A stretch of 64,000 bases of DNA from Streptomyces broussonetiae (GTDB lineage: Bacteria > Actinomycetota > Actinomycetes > Streptomycetales > Streptomycetaceae), in the NCBI RefSeq assembly GCF_009796285.1, contig NZ_CP047020.1, forward strand, positions 992,001-1,056,000, given 5' to 3'. Position 1 is the stretch's first letter. Every line of letters starts with the position of its first letter. The notes under the pieces were generated by a model. The model worked only from the letters and a program-made list of their open reading frames with translations. It was not told the DNA's origin and did not search any database. Shown piece by piece: positions 51,341 through 59,426 of the stretch. Made by a program: the position numbers and the translations under genes.

Positions 51341-52072
51341 TCAGTGATCTTTGTGATCAAGATCTGATCGGCCGTGGCGACGTACGACGAGGCTGCTCAC
51401 CTCGTACGTCATCTCCGTCGTCCCCGGAGCGGGGGCCGGGTGGTAACGGCCCGCGGACACCGACAGGTTGACGATCAGGCAGGCATGCCAGCCCTGTCCC
51501 ACGCCCCGGCCGTCGGCGAAGGCCCGGACGCCGTTCACCGACCAGTCGACGGAGCGGGCCCCGAACTCGGTGCGCAGGTCGACCCAGGCCCCGGGGCCGA
51601 TGGCGGTGTCCCGGAAGTAGTGGCCGGTGCCGCGGACGTGGTTGCCGAACTCCAGGAGGTCCGGATGTTCGGGGTGGTACTCGAACACGTCGATCTCCTG
51701 GTCGCCGTCGCGCCAGGTCCAGATCGCCGGCCACGCCCCGACCTCACGGGGCAGCCGTACCCGAGCCTCGAGCACGTCTCCCGACCGGACGGTGAAGGCC
51801 TCCTCACTGCCCTCGGTCGTCAGCAGTCCCGTGTCCCAGTAGCCGTCGCGCCGCCGGGTGGCCCTGAAGACGCCGGAGCGGGAGTAGGAGGCGTCGGACA
51901 CCAGGTGATCGAGTTTGTCGTCACCCGGGTTGACCGGGCCGCCGCCCGGATACGCCCAGGAGCGGCCCGCCACCCACTGCCGGGCGGAGGTGAAGTCCGC
52001 CGCGAACACGACCGGGGGCGGGGAAGGGGAGCGGTGGGCCGGGAGCGGGTCACCCGGAGCCGGTTTTTCCAT
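51341..52072 (-). CDS. GH16-family glycoside hydrolase-like protein
   Basis: 243 residues. The catalytic signature ExDxxE is present in GDQEIDVFEYHPEH, after VLEARVRLPREVGAWPAIWT, and the fold continues through FGNHVRGTGHYFRDTAIGPG, VDLRTEFGARSVDWSVNGVR and VSSLVVRRHG. GH16 enzymes cleave beta-glucans or galactans. No signal peptide is seen from ATG 52072, which is odd for the family; either it acts inside or uses another export route. No strong ribosome site supports the start. Confidence 0.85.
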   Translation of the reverse strand: MEKPAPGDPLPAHRSPSPPPVVFAADFTSARQWVAGRSWAYPGGGPVNPGDDKLDHLVSDASYSRSGVFRATRRRDGYWDTGLLTTEGSEEAFTVRSGDVLEARVRLPREVGAWPAIWTWRDGDQEIDVFEYHPEHPDLLEFGNHVRGTGHYFRDTAIGPGAWVDLRTEFGARSVDWSVNGVRAFADGRGVGQGWHACLIVNLSVSAGRYHPAPAPGTTEMTYEVSSLVVRRHGRSDLDHKDH

Positions 52073-52486
52073 GCCCGATGTCTCACCGGCCCGGGTCCGG
52101 TCATGCGCCCGGGCCCCGGCCGGACACGAGGACAACCCTTTCGGGTGACAGCGCCCCGAATCCTTGCCCATGGGGCGGTGCTCGCACCTGCCCACGGGGC
52201 GGGACTGCCTCCTCGGTGCTCTGCCTCCTGGTGGACGGACGGTTTCCGTGGTGTGCTGGTAGTGGCGGGAAGGACCGAGACAGACGCGGAGAAGCGGCCC
52301 GCAGCCGTGCACCGCGCAATCCGGATCCGCGAGAAGCGGGTGGCCCTTCCCGCCCTGTCGTTGCCCGGCGCCGCTGGTTCCTCGCATGCCCCGGTGCTGG
52401 CCCGCGCCGGTCTCACGGTCTCACGCCGGCGTGTTCTCCCCGGCTGTCCCCCGGTGATCCGCCCTGTGGTCCGGTGCCGCGCCTGG
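52073..52486. other. 414-bp gap without a supported gene
   Basis: Between the GH16 start and the Rv1733c-type stop I see no reading frame with conserved-looking protein, and no strong hairpin. It should contain the promoter of the GH16 gene, but no convincing -10/-35 pair stands out. Confidence 0.5.
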
Positions 52487-53089
52487 TCAGCCTCGTCCGC
52501 CGCTGAGGTTGCCCCAGCGGGGGCCTATCTGCTTCCACTCCTCGTCCCACTCGGCCATGCGCCGCCGGATGAGCCGGGCGCGGACACCCCACCCGGCGAG
52601 CCAGACCGCCGCGCCGGCCGACGGGGCGACGAGGGCGCCGGTGAGAGCCGCCTGCAGGTCGGCCGCGGCCCCGGCGATGGGCGGTGACACGATGCGGCCC
52701 GCGCTGTTCGTCCAGGCCGCGACCCGGGAGCCCGCGGGCTCGCCCGGGACCACCTTCGCGCGGTCGGTGTGCACCTTTCCGCGCGGGTCCGTCCAGCGCA
52801 CGGTGGCCCAGACCCGTCCGTCGTCGTAGCCGGTCCCCGAGGCGGAGGTGCGCGCCGCGTCTTCGGTGAGCACGGCCGGGACCTCGTGCACCTGGGCCCG
52901 GCGGGCGGAGTACGACGATTCGGCGCTGTGTGCCGCCACGAGGCCGGCGCCGGCTCCGCAGAGGACCGCGGCTACCCAGGTCGCGAGGATGATCCAGGCC
53001 TCGACGACATCACTGTGCCGGCGCAGCGGGTTGCGCCGCCACCGCCACAGCCGCACCGGGGTGACCGTCGAGGGAGGTGTCCGGGCCAT
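52487..53089 (-). CDS. Rv1733c-family membrane protein
   Basis: 200 residues with two transmembrane segments (VVEAWIILATWVAAVLCGAG, ALTGALVAPSAGAAVWLAGW) flanking a soluble extracytoplasmic domain (VWATVRWTDPRGKVHTDRAK, VVPGEPAGSRVAAWTNSAGR), as in the mycobacterial Rv1733c group. The N-terminus RWRRNPLRRHSDVVEAW is typical. The function of the family is unknown. ATG 53089 is fixed by GAGGAGG. Confidence 0.9.
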   Translation of the reverse strand: MARTPPSTVTPVRLWRWRRNPLRRHSDVVEAWIILATWVAAVLCGAGAGLVAAHSAESSYSARRAQVHEVPAVLTEDAARTSASGTGYDDGRVWATVRWTDPRGKVHTDRAKVVPGEPAGSRVAAWTNSAGRIVSPPIAGAAADLQAALTGALVAPSAGAAVWLAGWGVRARLIRRRMAEWDEEWKQIGPRWGNLSGGRG

Positions 53090-53283
53090 CGTCACCGCCT
53101 CCTCTCCACCGTGCCGGACGGGCTGGAGTGCCACCACTCCATCGTGCACCTCAATCCGGATCGAGGCGGGGTGGGGGCGGAAGAGGCTCAGAACGCGCAT
53201 TTCACGCGCGAGGTCGACCGGCCCCCTGGACGAGACCGAACGGCACTGGAAAGGGTGGCACGGGATGCGCGACAGTGGAATCA

Positions 53284-53315
53284 GGAGCGGCACCGATCCC
53301 CCGCGGTGCCGCTCC
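53284..53315 (-). terminator. 12-bp-stem hairpin terminator
   Basis: GGAGCGGCACCG (53284-53295) pairs perfectly with CGGTGCCGCTCC (53304-53315) around an 8-nt loop, about 100 nt beyond the TIGR03943 stop. A second, looser repeat (GTGCAGGGCG at 53349 with CGCCCTGCAC at 53395) lies nearer the stop. The 329-bp gap 53090-53418 holds nothing else I can support. Confidence 0.65.
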
Positions 53316-53418
53316 GCCCACGTCCTGCCGACGCACGCGGGAGCCGGCGTGCAGGGCGTCCCGCGAGAGTCGGGGGCGGTACGGCGGACCCGGGCGCCCT
53401 GCACAGCGGGCCGTCGGA

Positions 53419-54276
53419 CTAGGACGGGGTGAGCGGCAGGTCGTCGGTGTAGGCGTTCACCGGCTGGGCGATGGGGCGGGTGTCCCTGGCGTCGAGCGCC
53501 GCCTGGGCGGTCTTCGTGCCCAGGGCGCCCCGGGGTTGCCAGGTGCCGGTCACCGCGAGCCAGGTGTTGGCGGGTGGTGCCTCGGTGCCGTACACGCGGA
53601 CCTTGACGGTCTGTGAGTCGGCGGCGCAGCAGGTGAAGATGATGCGGGTCAGGTACCAGCCGGTGCCGTCCTCGGCCGGAGTGACGAAGCCCGTGAGCTG
53701 GACGATGCGGTCCTTGATGGCCCGGCTGCGGTCCTGCTGGACGCGCCGGGTGAAGTCCGTGAGGGTCAGCGGGAGCGGTGAGGTCGCGGGCAGCGGAGCA
53801 AATCCTTTCTGCACGGCGACCGGCCTGGCGTTCGAGCGTGCCGCGGTGTATGCGCCGAGGGCGGGCGGGGCGTAGAAGAGCAGGCTGAGCGCCGGAAGGA
53901 ACAGCAGCCAGGCAATGCGCGGGGCACCGGAGTGGTCGTGGCCACCATGATCATGGCCGTGTTCGTTGTCGTGGCCGTGTGCCTTGTCGTGGCCGTGTTC
54001 GTTGTCGTGGCCGTGTTCGTTGTCGTGGCCGTGTTCGTTGTCGCGGCCGTGCGCCTTGTCGTGTTCGTCGCCGTGGTCGCCGCCCTGCTCCTCCTGCCGC
54101 CCGTCCCCGATGACCGCCGACGCCAGGCCGAGCAGCAGCAGGACCACGCCGGAGGCGATGAGCACGGGGTGCAGTCCGGCCTTGACGTAGCGCAGGTAGG
54201 TGTCGGTGAACAGGGCCGCGTGCAGCAGGCCGACGCCGGTCAGGGCCAGGAGCAGCGTCTGTACGGGGCGTCTCAC
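53419..54276 (-). CDS. TIGR03943-family membrane protein with His-rich linker
   Basis: 285 residues. Two N-terminal transmembrane helices (QTLLLALTGVGLLHAALFTD, PVLIASGVVLLLLGLASAVI) are followed by a 50-residue linker made of HGHDNE-type repeats with about 20 histidines, a third helix (IAWLLFLPALSLLFYAPPAL) and an extracytoplasmic OB-like domain (LPLTLTDFTRRVQQDRSRAI, LTGFVTPAEDGTGWYLTRII, CCAAD). The family is always paired with a COG0701 permease, as here. GTG 54276 overlaps the permease stop by 4 nt. The His run suggests binding of a transition metal. Confidence 0.92.
   Translation of the reverse strand: MRRPVQTLLLALTGVGLLHAALFTDTYLRYVKAGLHPVLIASGVVLLLLGLASAVIGDGRQEEQGGDHGDEHDKAHGRDNEHGHDNEHGHDNEHGHDKAHGHDNEHGHDHGGHDHSGAPRIAWLLFLPALSLLFYAPPALGAYTAARSNARPVAVQKGFAPLPATSPLPLTLTDFTRRVQQDRSRAIKDRIVQLTGFVTPAEDGTGWYLTRIIFTCCAADSQTVKVRVYGTEAPPANTWLAVTGTWQPRGALGTKTAQAALDARDTRPIAQPVNAYTDDLPLTPS
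53951..54063. repeat. 18-bp tandem coding repeats (His/Asp/Glu-rich)
   Basis: About six near-identical 18-bp units (plus-strand form GTGTTCGTTGTCGTGGCC) lie in a row and encode the HGHDNE segments of the TIGR03943 protein on the minus strand. Slippage would add or remove six-residue metal-binding units in frame. Confidence 0.85.
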
Positions 54277-55310
54277 AGCAGCGCGCCTCCGACCAGGGCG
54301 CTCGCGGCGACGGCGACGGCGGTGGTGGCCGTGGAGAACCGCCAGGCGAAGGCACGCCCGAAGGTACCCGCCTGGAGGGCGATCAGCTTGAGGTCGACCA
54401 TCGGGCCGACCACCATGAAGGCGAGCCGGGCGGTCGGTGAGAACCCGGCGAGCGAGGCGGCGACGAACGCGTCGGCCTCCGAGCAGACCGCCAGCAGCAC
54501 GGCGAGTCCGGCGAGGAAGAGCACCGACAGCCACGGCGAGCCGGAGAAGGTGTCGAGGACGGAGCGCGGCACCGCGACGTTGAAGGTGGCGGCGGCCATG
54601 GCGCCGAGGACGAGGAAGCCGCCGGCGTGCAGGAAGTCGTGCTGGAAACCTAGCCGGAACTCGTTCCGGCGACTGCGGCCGTGCCGGTGGCCGGTGTGCC
54701 GGTGCCGCAGGACGGGCCGCAGCCACTCCTCCTTGCCCAGCCAGAGCCACAGCCAGCCCATCACGGCCGCGGTGCCCAGGGAGGCGAGCAGCCGGGCGGC
54801 GACCATCGCGGGGCTGCCGGGGAAGGCGACGGCGGTGGCGGTCAGCACGACGGGGTTGATGGCCGGCGCGGAGAGCAGGAAGGCGAAGGCGGCGGCCGGG
54901 GTGACACCTCGCCGGATCAGGCTGTTGGCGACGGGCACGGAGGCACACTCGCAGCCCGGCAGCACCGCGCCCGCGACACCGGCGACCGGCACGGCGAGCG
55001 CCGCCCGCCTGGGCAGGACCTTGGTGAACAGCTCGGCCGGCACGAAGGCGTTGATGGCACCGGACAGGGCGGTGCCGAGGAGCAGGAAGGGGAGCGCCTG
55101 GACGGTGATGGCGAGGCAGACGGTGCGCCAGGCCTGAACGGCCGGCTGGTTCAGCCACGAGGAGCCGGCGAGCAGGAGCACGGCCGTGCCGCCGGCCGCG
55201 ATCGCGAGGGCAGCGCCGTGCGGCCACGGCCGGATGCGGCGCACGGTCGGGTCGACGGTCACCACCGTCACGCCCTCGGCCACGCCAACCAATTCATCCG
55301 TTCTTTCCAT
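54273..55310 (-). CDS. COG0701/UPF0718-family permease
   Basis: 345 residues with about eight helices. The signature ELFTKVLPRRAALAVPVAGV, LPGCECASVPVANSLIRRGV and LLSAPAINPVVLTATAVAF is that of the DUF318 permeases; the CEC motif in the membrane is conserved in the family. A cytoplasmic His/Arg-rich loop (RHRHTGHRHGRSRRN) splits the two halves. Substrate is unproven; the His-rich partner gene downstream points to a metal. ATG 55310 starts MERTDELVGVAEG. Confidence 0.9.
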   Translation of the reverse strand: MERTDELVGVAEGVTVVTVDPTVRRIRPWPHGAALAIAAGGTAVLLLAGSSWLNQPAVQAWRTVCLAITVQALPFLLLGTALSGAINAFVPAELFTKVLPRRAALAVPVAGVAGAVLPGCECASVPVANSLIRRGVTPAAAFAFLLSAPAINPVVLTATAVAFPGSPAMVAARLLASLGTAAVMGWLWLWLGKEEWLRPVLRHRHTGHRHGRSRRNEFRLGFQHDFLHAGGFLVLGAMAAATFNVAVPRSVLDTFSGSPWLSVLFLAGLAVLLAVCSEADAFVAASLAGFSPTARLAFMVVGPMVDLKLIALQAGTFGRAFAWRFSTATTAVAVAASALVGGALL

Positions 55311-55512
55311 AATCGCTCCGGATGTCGGTGTCTGGCCGACGATAGGCGAGAGGCGCGACCCGGCCGCGCGTACACGCCGCCGCCCACCGAACCCGTACGG
55401 CGCTTTCCGCCCCCTGGGGGTCCGGGTGACACTGCTCTCAATTCATCGACAACAGGGGCAAAGGTGAGCGCGACCACATCGCTGGGCGCCCGTTTTGTCT
55501 ATGTTCGGGGCC

Positions 55513-56325
55513 ATGTCGCTTCGCCCCTCCCCCGCAGCACGCGCGCGCACCGGACTGCTCCTCGCGTCCGTCGGGGCTCTCCTGGCCGCCGGCACGGCAC
55601 ATCCGGCGCCGGCCTCCGCGACCGTCCCCACCGGCGGCACATCGACGCATGCCACGGCAGCCGTGCTCGACCTGGACGGCACCGGCCGCACGGCCGAGGT
55701 GCACGGCGACGACAGCGCCTACGACACCGCCAGCATCGTCAAGGTCGACATCCTCGCCGCGGTGCTCCTGCAGGCGCAGGACGCGGGACGGCAGCTCACC
55801 GCCGACGAACGCGGTCACGCCGAGCCGATGATCAAGCGCAGTGACAACGCCTCGGCCGACGCGCTGTGGCAGCAGATCGGCCAGGCCTCCGGACTGGCGG
55901 CGGCGAACAAGCGGCTGGGCCTGACCTCGACGACCGGCGGCCCCGGCAGCAAGTGGGGGCTGACCCGGACGACCGCGAGCGACCAGATACGGCTGCTGCG
56001 CGCTGTGTTCGACGGCGGTACGGCGGCCGGGACCGGCGCCATCGCCCTGAACGCGGACTCCAGGGCCTACATCGGCACCCTCATGAGCCAGGTCGTACCC
56101 GAGCAGACCTGGGGCGTGCCGGTGGCCGGCGCCTCCGGTTCCCCCCGGGCGCTGAAGAACGGCTGGCTCCGGCGCACCACCTCCGGCCTGTGGGACGTCA
56201 ACAGCGTCGGCCAGGTCACCGTGAAGGGACACCGGTATCTCGTCGCGGTCCTGTCGAACGGCAGTTCCTCGATGAGCGACGGCGTCGCCCTGGTGGAGCG
56301 GACGGCACGCCAGGCGGTCGCGTAG
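55513..56325 (+). CDS. Secreted class A beta-lactamase-like serine hydrolase
   Basis: 270 residues. Signal peptide (RTGLLLASVGALLAAGTAHP, cleavage near ASA) and the serine beta-lactamase fold: SxxK in YDTASIVKVDILAAVLL, SDN in KRSDNASADALWQQI, and KNGW in place of the KTG triad strand. The Glu166 region is not evident, so it may be a D,D-peptidase-like or inactive relative rather than a resistance enzyme. ATG 55513 is preferred; ATG 55501 is possible. Streptomyces chromosomes carry several such genes. Confidence 0.88.
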   Translation: MSLRPSPAARARTGLLLASVGALLAAGTAHPAPASATVPTGGTSTHATAAVLDLDGTGRTAEVHGDDSAYDTASIVKVDILAAVLLQAQDAGRQLTADERGHAEPMIKRSDNASADALWQQIGQASGLAAANKRLGLTSTTGGPGSKWGLTRTTASDQIRLLRAVFDGGTAAGTGAIALNADSRAYIGTLMSQVVPEQTWGVPVAGASGSPRALKNGWLRRTTSGLWDVNSVGQVTVKGHRYLVAVLSNGSSSMSDGVALVERTARQAVA

Positions 56326-56575
56326 GCCGGTCGGCGGCACACCGGGGGCCGGGGTGATCCCGGCGATGCGCACGGTCGTACGGCGACGGTGCCACACCCG
56401 GGAGCAGCCGGACGTCCTGCACGCGCCGACCCGCGTGGCCATCGCCCTGGGCCTGTGGCGCGAAGGCCTGCGAGCCGGCGGCCCGGCGAACGGTGGCGGG
56501 CGGGCGGCGGCTCTTCCCTGCGCGCCTCGGCAGCCGCTTTCGCACCCTCCGACCGGCCCACCCGCCGACCGGGCC

Positions 56576-56602
56576 CACGCGCCGACCGGGTGGCGGCGCG
56601 TG
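56576..56602 (-). terminator. Hairpin terminator after the phosphoesterase
   Basis: CACGCGCCG (56576-56584) pairs with CGGCGCGTG (56594-56602) around a 9-nt loop, 22 nt beyond the minus-strand stop at 56625. It lies in the 299-bp convergent gap 56326-56624, in which I find no supported gene. Confidence 0.6.
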
Positions 56603-56624
56603 AGCCCGTTGCCCGTCGTGGGGG

Positions 56625-58430
56625 TCAGCCGACGGTCAGGGAGAACGGTCCCGCCAGGACCGAGTAGCCGTCGTTGGCGAGGTAGTACACGTCGTACGTC
56701 CCGGCGCCGCTCAGCTTCCCGGTCGAGAAGGTGAGGGCGCCGCTGGCGTTCGGGGCGTAGGACCAGGTGAGCGAGGACTGCCTGCCGGGGGTGACGCCGG
56801 CCGGGTAGATCCCGATCCAGTTCTTGGCGTTCGCCTGGGACACCGACGGCACCGAGTAGCGGAAGGTGACGTTGCCGCCGTTCGCCACCGCGTTCAGGTC
56901 ACCGGTGAGCGTCGGCATGGTCGCGGTGGACGGCGCGAACGCGGCGTTGAGCGGGGTCGCGTAGGTGTCGTTGGCCGTGAGACCGGGCAGGCCGAGGGCC
57001 GCTTCGATGGTGCGGCCGATGCCGTAGTGGTCGTAGTGCAGCGGGCTGCTGGTGCCGGCCGGGACGGTGCCCTGGGAGCCGACGACCGTGGTGGCGATGT
57101 GGTTGTACGCCTCGTTGTCGCTCTCGTCCCAGGTCAGGACGAGCAGCGAGCGCTGCTGGGTCCAGGCCGGGGAGGCGAGCACCGGGGCCAGCGTCTGCTG
57201 CAGCCAGCCGTCCTGGGTCTTGAGACTGGTGGCGCTGCCGTTGCCGGAGGCCTCGCCGTCGTAGTAGTCGTCGGCGGCGATCCAGGAGAAGTTCGGGGTG
57301 GTGGCCGCGGACTTGAGGTCGGTGGTCAGCTGCGTGGTGTCGAACAGGTGGGCCGCACAGCGGGAGGCGTTGCCGCTGATGTCGGTGTAGTTGATGAAGG
57401 GCGCGTCGTCGGGCTCGTAGTAACTGTCGTTGTTGTTCTTGGTGTTGCAGGGAGTGCCCATGCCCTGCTCATAGGCCTTCCAGCTCTTGCCGGCCGCCTC
57501 CAGGCTGTCGCCGAGGTTGCGCTCGGGCGAGTTGATGTTCGGGAAGTACGTGGCGCCCTTGGTGTAGGTGTCACCGCCCGCGACGGCGAGGTAGTTCTCG
57601 TCGCTCGGGTGGTAGACGCCGTGGAAGTCGGTGAGCGTGGCGCCCTGGTTCATCAGGCTGTGCATGTACGGCGTGTCCGCCGGGTCGTTCATGACCTGGG
57701 AGTAGTCGGTGTTCTCCATCATGACCACGAACACGTGGTCGTAGCCCGGGACCTTGGAGACCGGCGGGGCGAGCGGGGCGGGCGCATCGACCGGGGTGTC
57801 CAGGGTGAGCGAGAGGTTGTCGAGGTAGCCGGTCTCGTTGCTGGACGACAGGAACTGCACCTCGACCTGGATGGACCGGGTCCCGGCCGGGACCGCGCCG
57901 GTGGCGCTGCGCGAGAGGAACTTGGTGGCCAGACCACGGTCGCTCGCGGACACGGTCGGCAGCTTGGCGGTGGCACCGAGGGGGCGCCCGCCGCCGTCGT
58001 GGAAGTGCAGGCTGACAGCGGCGTAGCCGCCGTAGGTGGTCCAGCCGCCGAGCCAGCCCGCGAGGTTGTAGTGCACACCGCCCGCGTCGATGGCGGAGGC
58101 GGCCGAGGAGACGTCGACGGTCTGGGACATCGCCCCGTCACCGAAGTTGCCCGGACCGAAGAAGGCATTGCCGGGAGCCTGACCGTCGCCCGGCAGGCCG
58201 AAGGAGGCGACGCTGTGGCACATGACGTTCGGGCCGCCGGCCTCGGTGGTCCAGCCGGGCACGGTGGTGGCGGCCGACCAGTCGCCGGTGCAGTAACCGC
58301 CGCTCTCCGCATCTCCGTTGACGATGAGGTTGCCGCTGCTCCCGGCCGCCTGGGCGGACGCGGGAGCGGAGACGATGAGTGCGCCGAGGAGGGCGAGCAG
58401 CCCGCAGAGGGATCTCCAGCGCAGTCGCAT
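56625..58430 (-). CDS. Secreted phosphoesterase (acid phosphatase/phospholipase C type)
   Basis: 601 residues. Signal peptide (SLCGLLALLGALIVSAPASA) and three parts. Residues about 35-215 form a jelly-roll domain (NLIVNGDAESGGYCTG, SNETGYLDNLSLTLDTP). The PF04185 phosphoesterase core follows: GYDHVFVVMMENTDYSQVM, HPSDENYLAVAGGDTYTKGA, PNFSWIAADDYYD, LLVLTWDESDNEAYNHIATT, YDHYGIGRTIEAALGLPGL. A C-terminal beta-sandwich (NWIGIYPAGVTPGRQSSLTW) completes it. It likely releases phosphate from organic esters outside the cell. A perfect inverted repeat lies in its leader. Confidence 0.92.
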   Translation of the reverse strand: MRLRWRSLCGLLALLGALIVSAPASAQAAGSSGNLIVNGDAESGGYCTGDWSAATTVPGWTTEAGGPNVMCHSVASFGLPGDGQAPGNAFFGPGNFGDGAMSQTVDVSSAASAIDAGGVHYNLAGWLGGWTTYGGYAAVSLHFHDGGGRPLGATAKLPTVSASDRGLATKFLSRSATGAVPAGTRSIQVEVQFLSSSNETGYLDNLSLTLDTPVDAPAPLAPPVSKVPGYDHVFVVMMENTDYSQVMNDPADTPYMHSLMNQGATLTDFHGVYHPSDENYLAVAGGDTYTKGATYFPNINSPERNLGDSLEAAGKSWKAYEQGMGTPCNTKNNNDSYYEPDDAPFINYTDISGNASRCAAHLFDTTQLTTDLKSAATTPNFSWIAADDYYDGEASGNGSATSLKTQDGWLQQTLAPVLASPAWTQQRSLLVLTWDESDNEAYNHIATTVVGSQGTVPAGTSSPLHYDHYGIGRTIEAALGLPGLTANDTYATPLNAAFAPSTATMPTLTGDLNAVANGGNVTFRYSVPSVSQANAKNWIGIYPAGVTPGRQSSLTWSYAPNASGALTFSTGKLSGAGTYDVYYLANDGYSVLAGPFSLTVG

Positions 58431-58460
58431 ACGTAGTACCTCGTCCCGTTGCTGAGGATG

Positions 58461-58484
58461 CCGTGAGGAGTTGTCACCTCACGG
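58461..58484 (-). promoter_or_regulatory. Inverted repeat in the phosphoesterase leader
   Basis: CCGTGAGG (58461-58468) and CCTCACGG (58477-58484) form a perfect 8-bp stem with an 8-nt loop, 31 nt before the ATG. It could be an operator or an RNA hairpin that affects translation. Confidence 0.45.
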
Positions 58485-58589
58485 CCTGACTGTGCGCAAT
58501 GAACGGGACATGAGTAGTGGCCGCCGCTGTCGAGCGGAAGAACCGTGACCAAACTTGACCAGACAAGTCTGGGTCGAGAGGGCCTGTCT

Positions 58590-59325
58590 CCCCGTGCGCA
58601 GACACTTGAGCGGCGCGACGGCCGCGCAGCGGTCCTGGCGGGTGTAGGCCGCGCCGACCGTTGTGCAGTACGTCCGCAGGCCGGCGAGGATCCCCCCGGC
58701 CGCCCGGGGGCCGGAGTGGTGTTCGGCGAGGTCGCGGTGGGCCGCCAGGGCCGAGCGGTAGTCGGACTCGGCGGCGGTGACCGCCCGCCGGCCGCCCGCG
58801 GCCACCAGGCGGTCGGCCCGGTCCAGGCGGTCGAGCAGCGCCTGCTGCACGGCTTCGTCGTGGCGTCCCGGTACCAGCGGGTGCCGCCCGCCCGGACGGC
58901 GAGCAGCGCCAGGTCCCAGCAGCACGGGCCAGGGGCGCTCCGCCCGGCCGGGTGCGCCGTGCGACGAACCCGCCGTGCAGGGCGGCGAGCAGCAGGATCA
59001 CTGCGGAGCCGACGAGCGCGGCCCGGGGCACGCCGTCGGCGTGCGCGGGCAGCGCCACCAGCAGCAGCGCACCGGTCGCGACCAGCACACCGCCGCGAGC
59101 ACCCAGCGGCGCAGCAGCGCCCGCCCGAGGCCGGGGCCGAGGCCGAGGTCGCCGAGATTGAGCAGGGCGACCGCGGCGACCCGCCAGGCGTCCGGCGGCG
59201 CGGGCGGCGGACTCGAGGGCAGCGGCGGCAGCGGCGACGACCCGAACCCCTGACTCGGATCATCAGGGCGGCCCGGGCCGCGCTGATCGTACGGACCGAA
59301 TTGACCGTATGCCTACACAATCCTT
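58590..59325 (-). pseudogene. Decayed membrane protein gene with several frameshifts
   Basis: Conceptual reading of the minus strand shows a Streptomyces multi-pass membrane protein broken across three frames. From about 59325: YGQFGPYDQRGPGRPDDPSQ, then PPPAPPDAWRVAAVALLNLG in one frame; near 59090 a shift leads to VLVATGALLLVALPAHADGV and ALVGSAVILLLAALHGGFVA; then CCWDLALLAVRAGGTRWYRD in a third; then DEAVQQALLDRLDRADRLVA and YCTTVGAAYTRQDRCAAVAP back in the first. No start codon is left (a stop precedes AYGQFG) and the 3' part after CAAVAPLKCLRTG is missing. It explains the apparent 900-bp gap here. Confidence 0.75.
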
Positions 59326-59426
59326 ATTTGCTACATGCCTCATTTGTCCGATTATCCTGGGCGGCTCCGCCTGACCCGAAGAAGCCGGTGAGCCTTCACC
59401 GGACACGGAAAGGAGAGGGACCCGAC

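Noticed and set aside
58550-58575. GGTCA direct repeats resembling a PHO box upstream of the phosphoesterase
   Set aside because: The repeat period is 10 rather than 11 bp and the core GTTCACC is not matched, so PhoP control cannot be claimed.
58545-59426. N-terminal extension of the FUSC-like protein by nearly 300 codons
   Set aside because: It is antisense to the decayed membrane-protein gene and lacks hydrophobic helices; ATG 59427 has a good ribosome site and starts a normal FUSC-type N-terminus.
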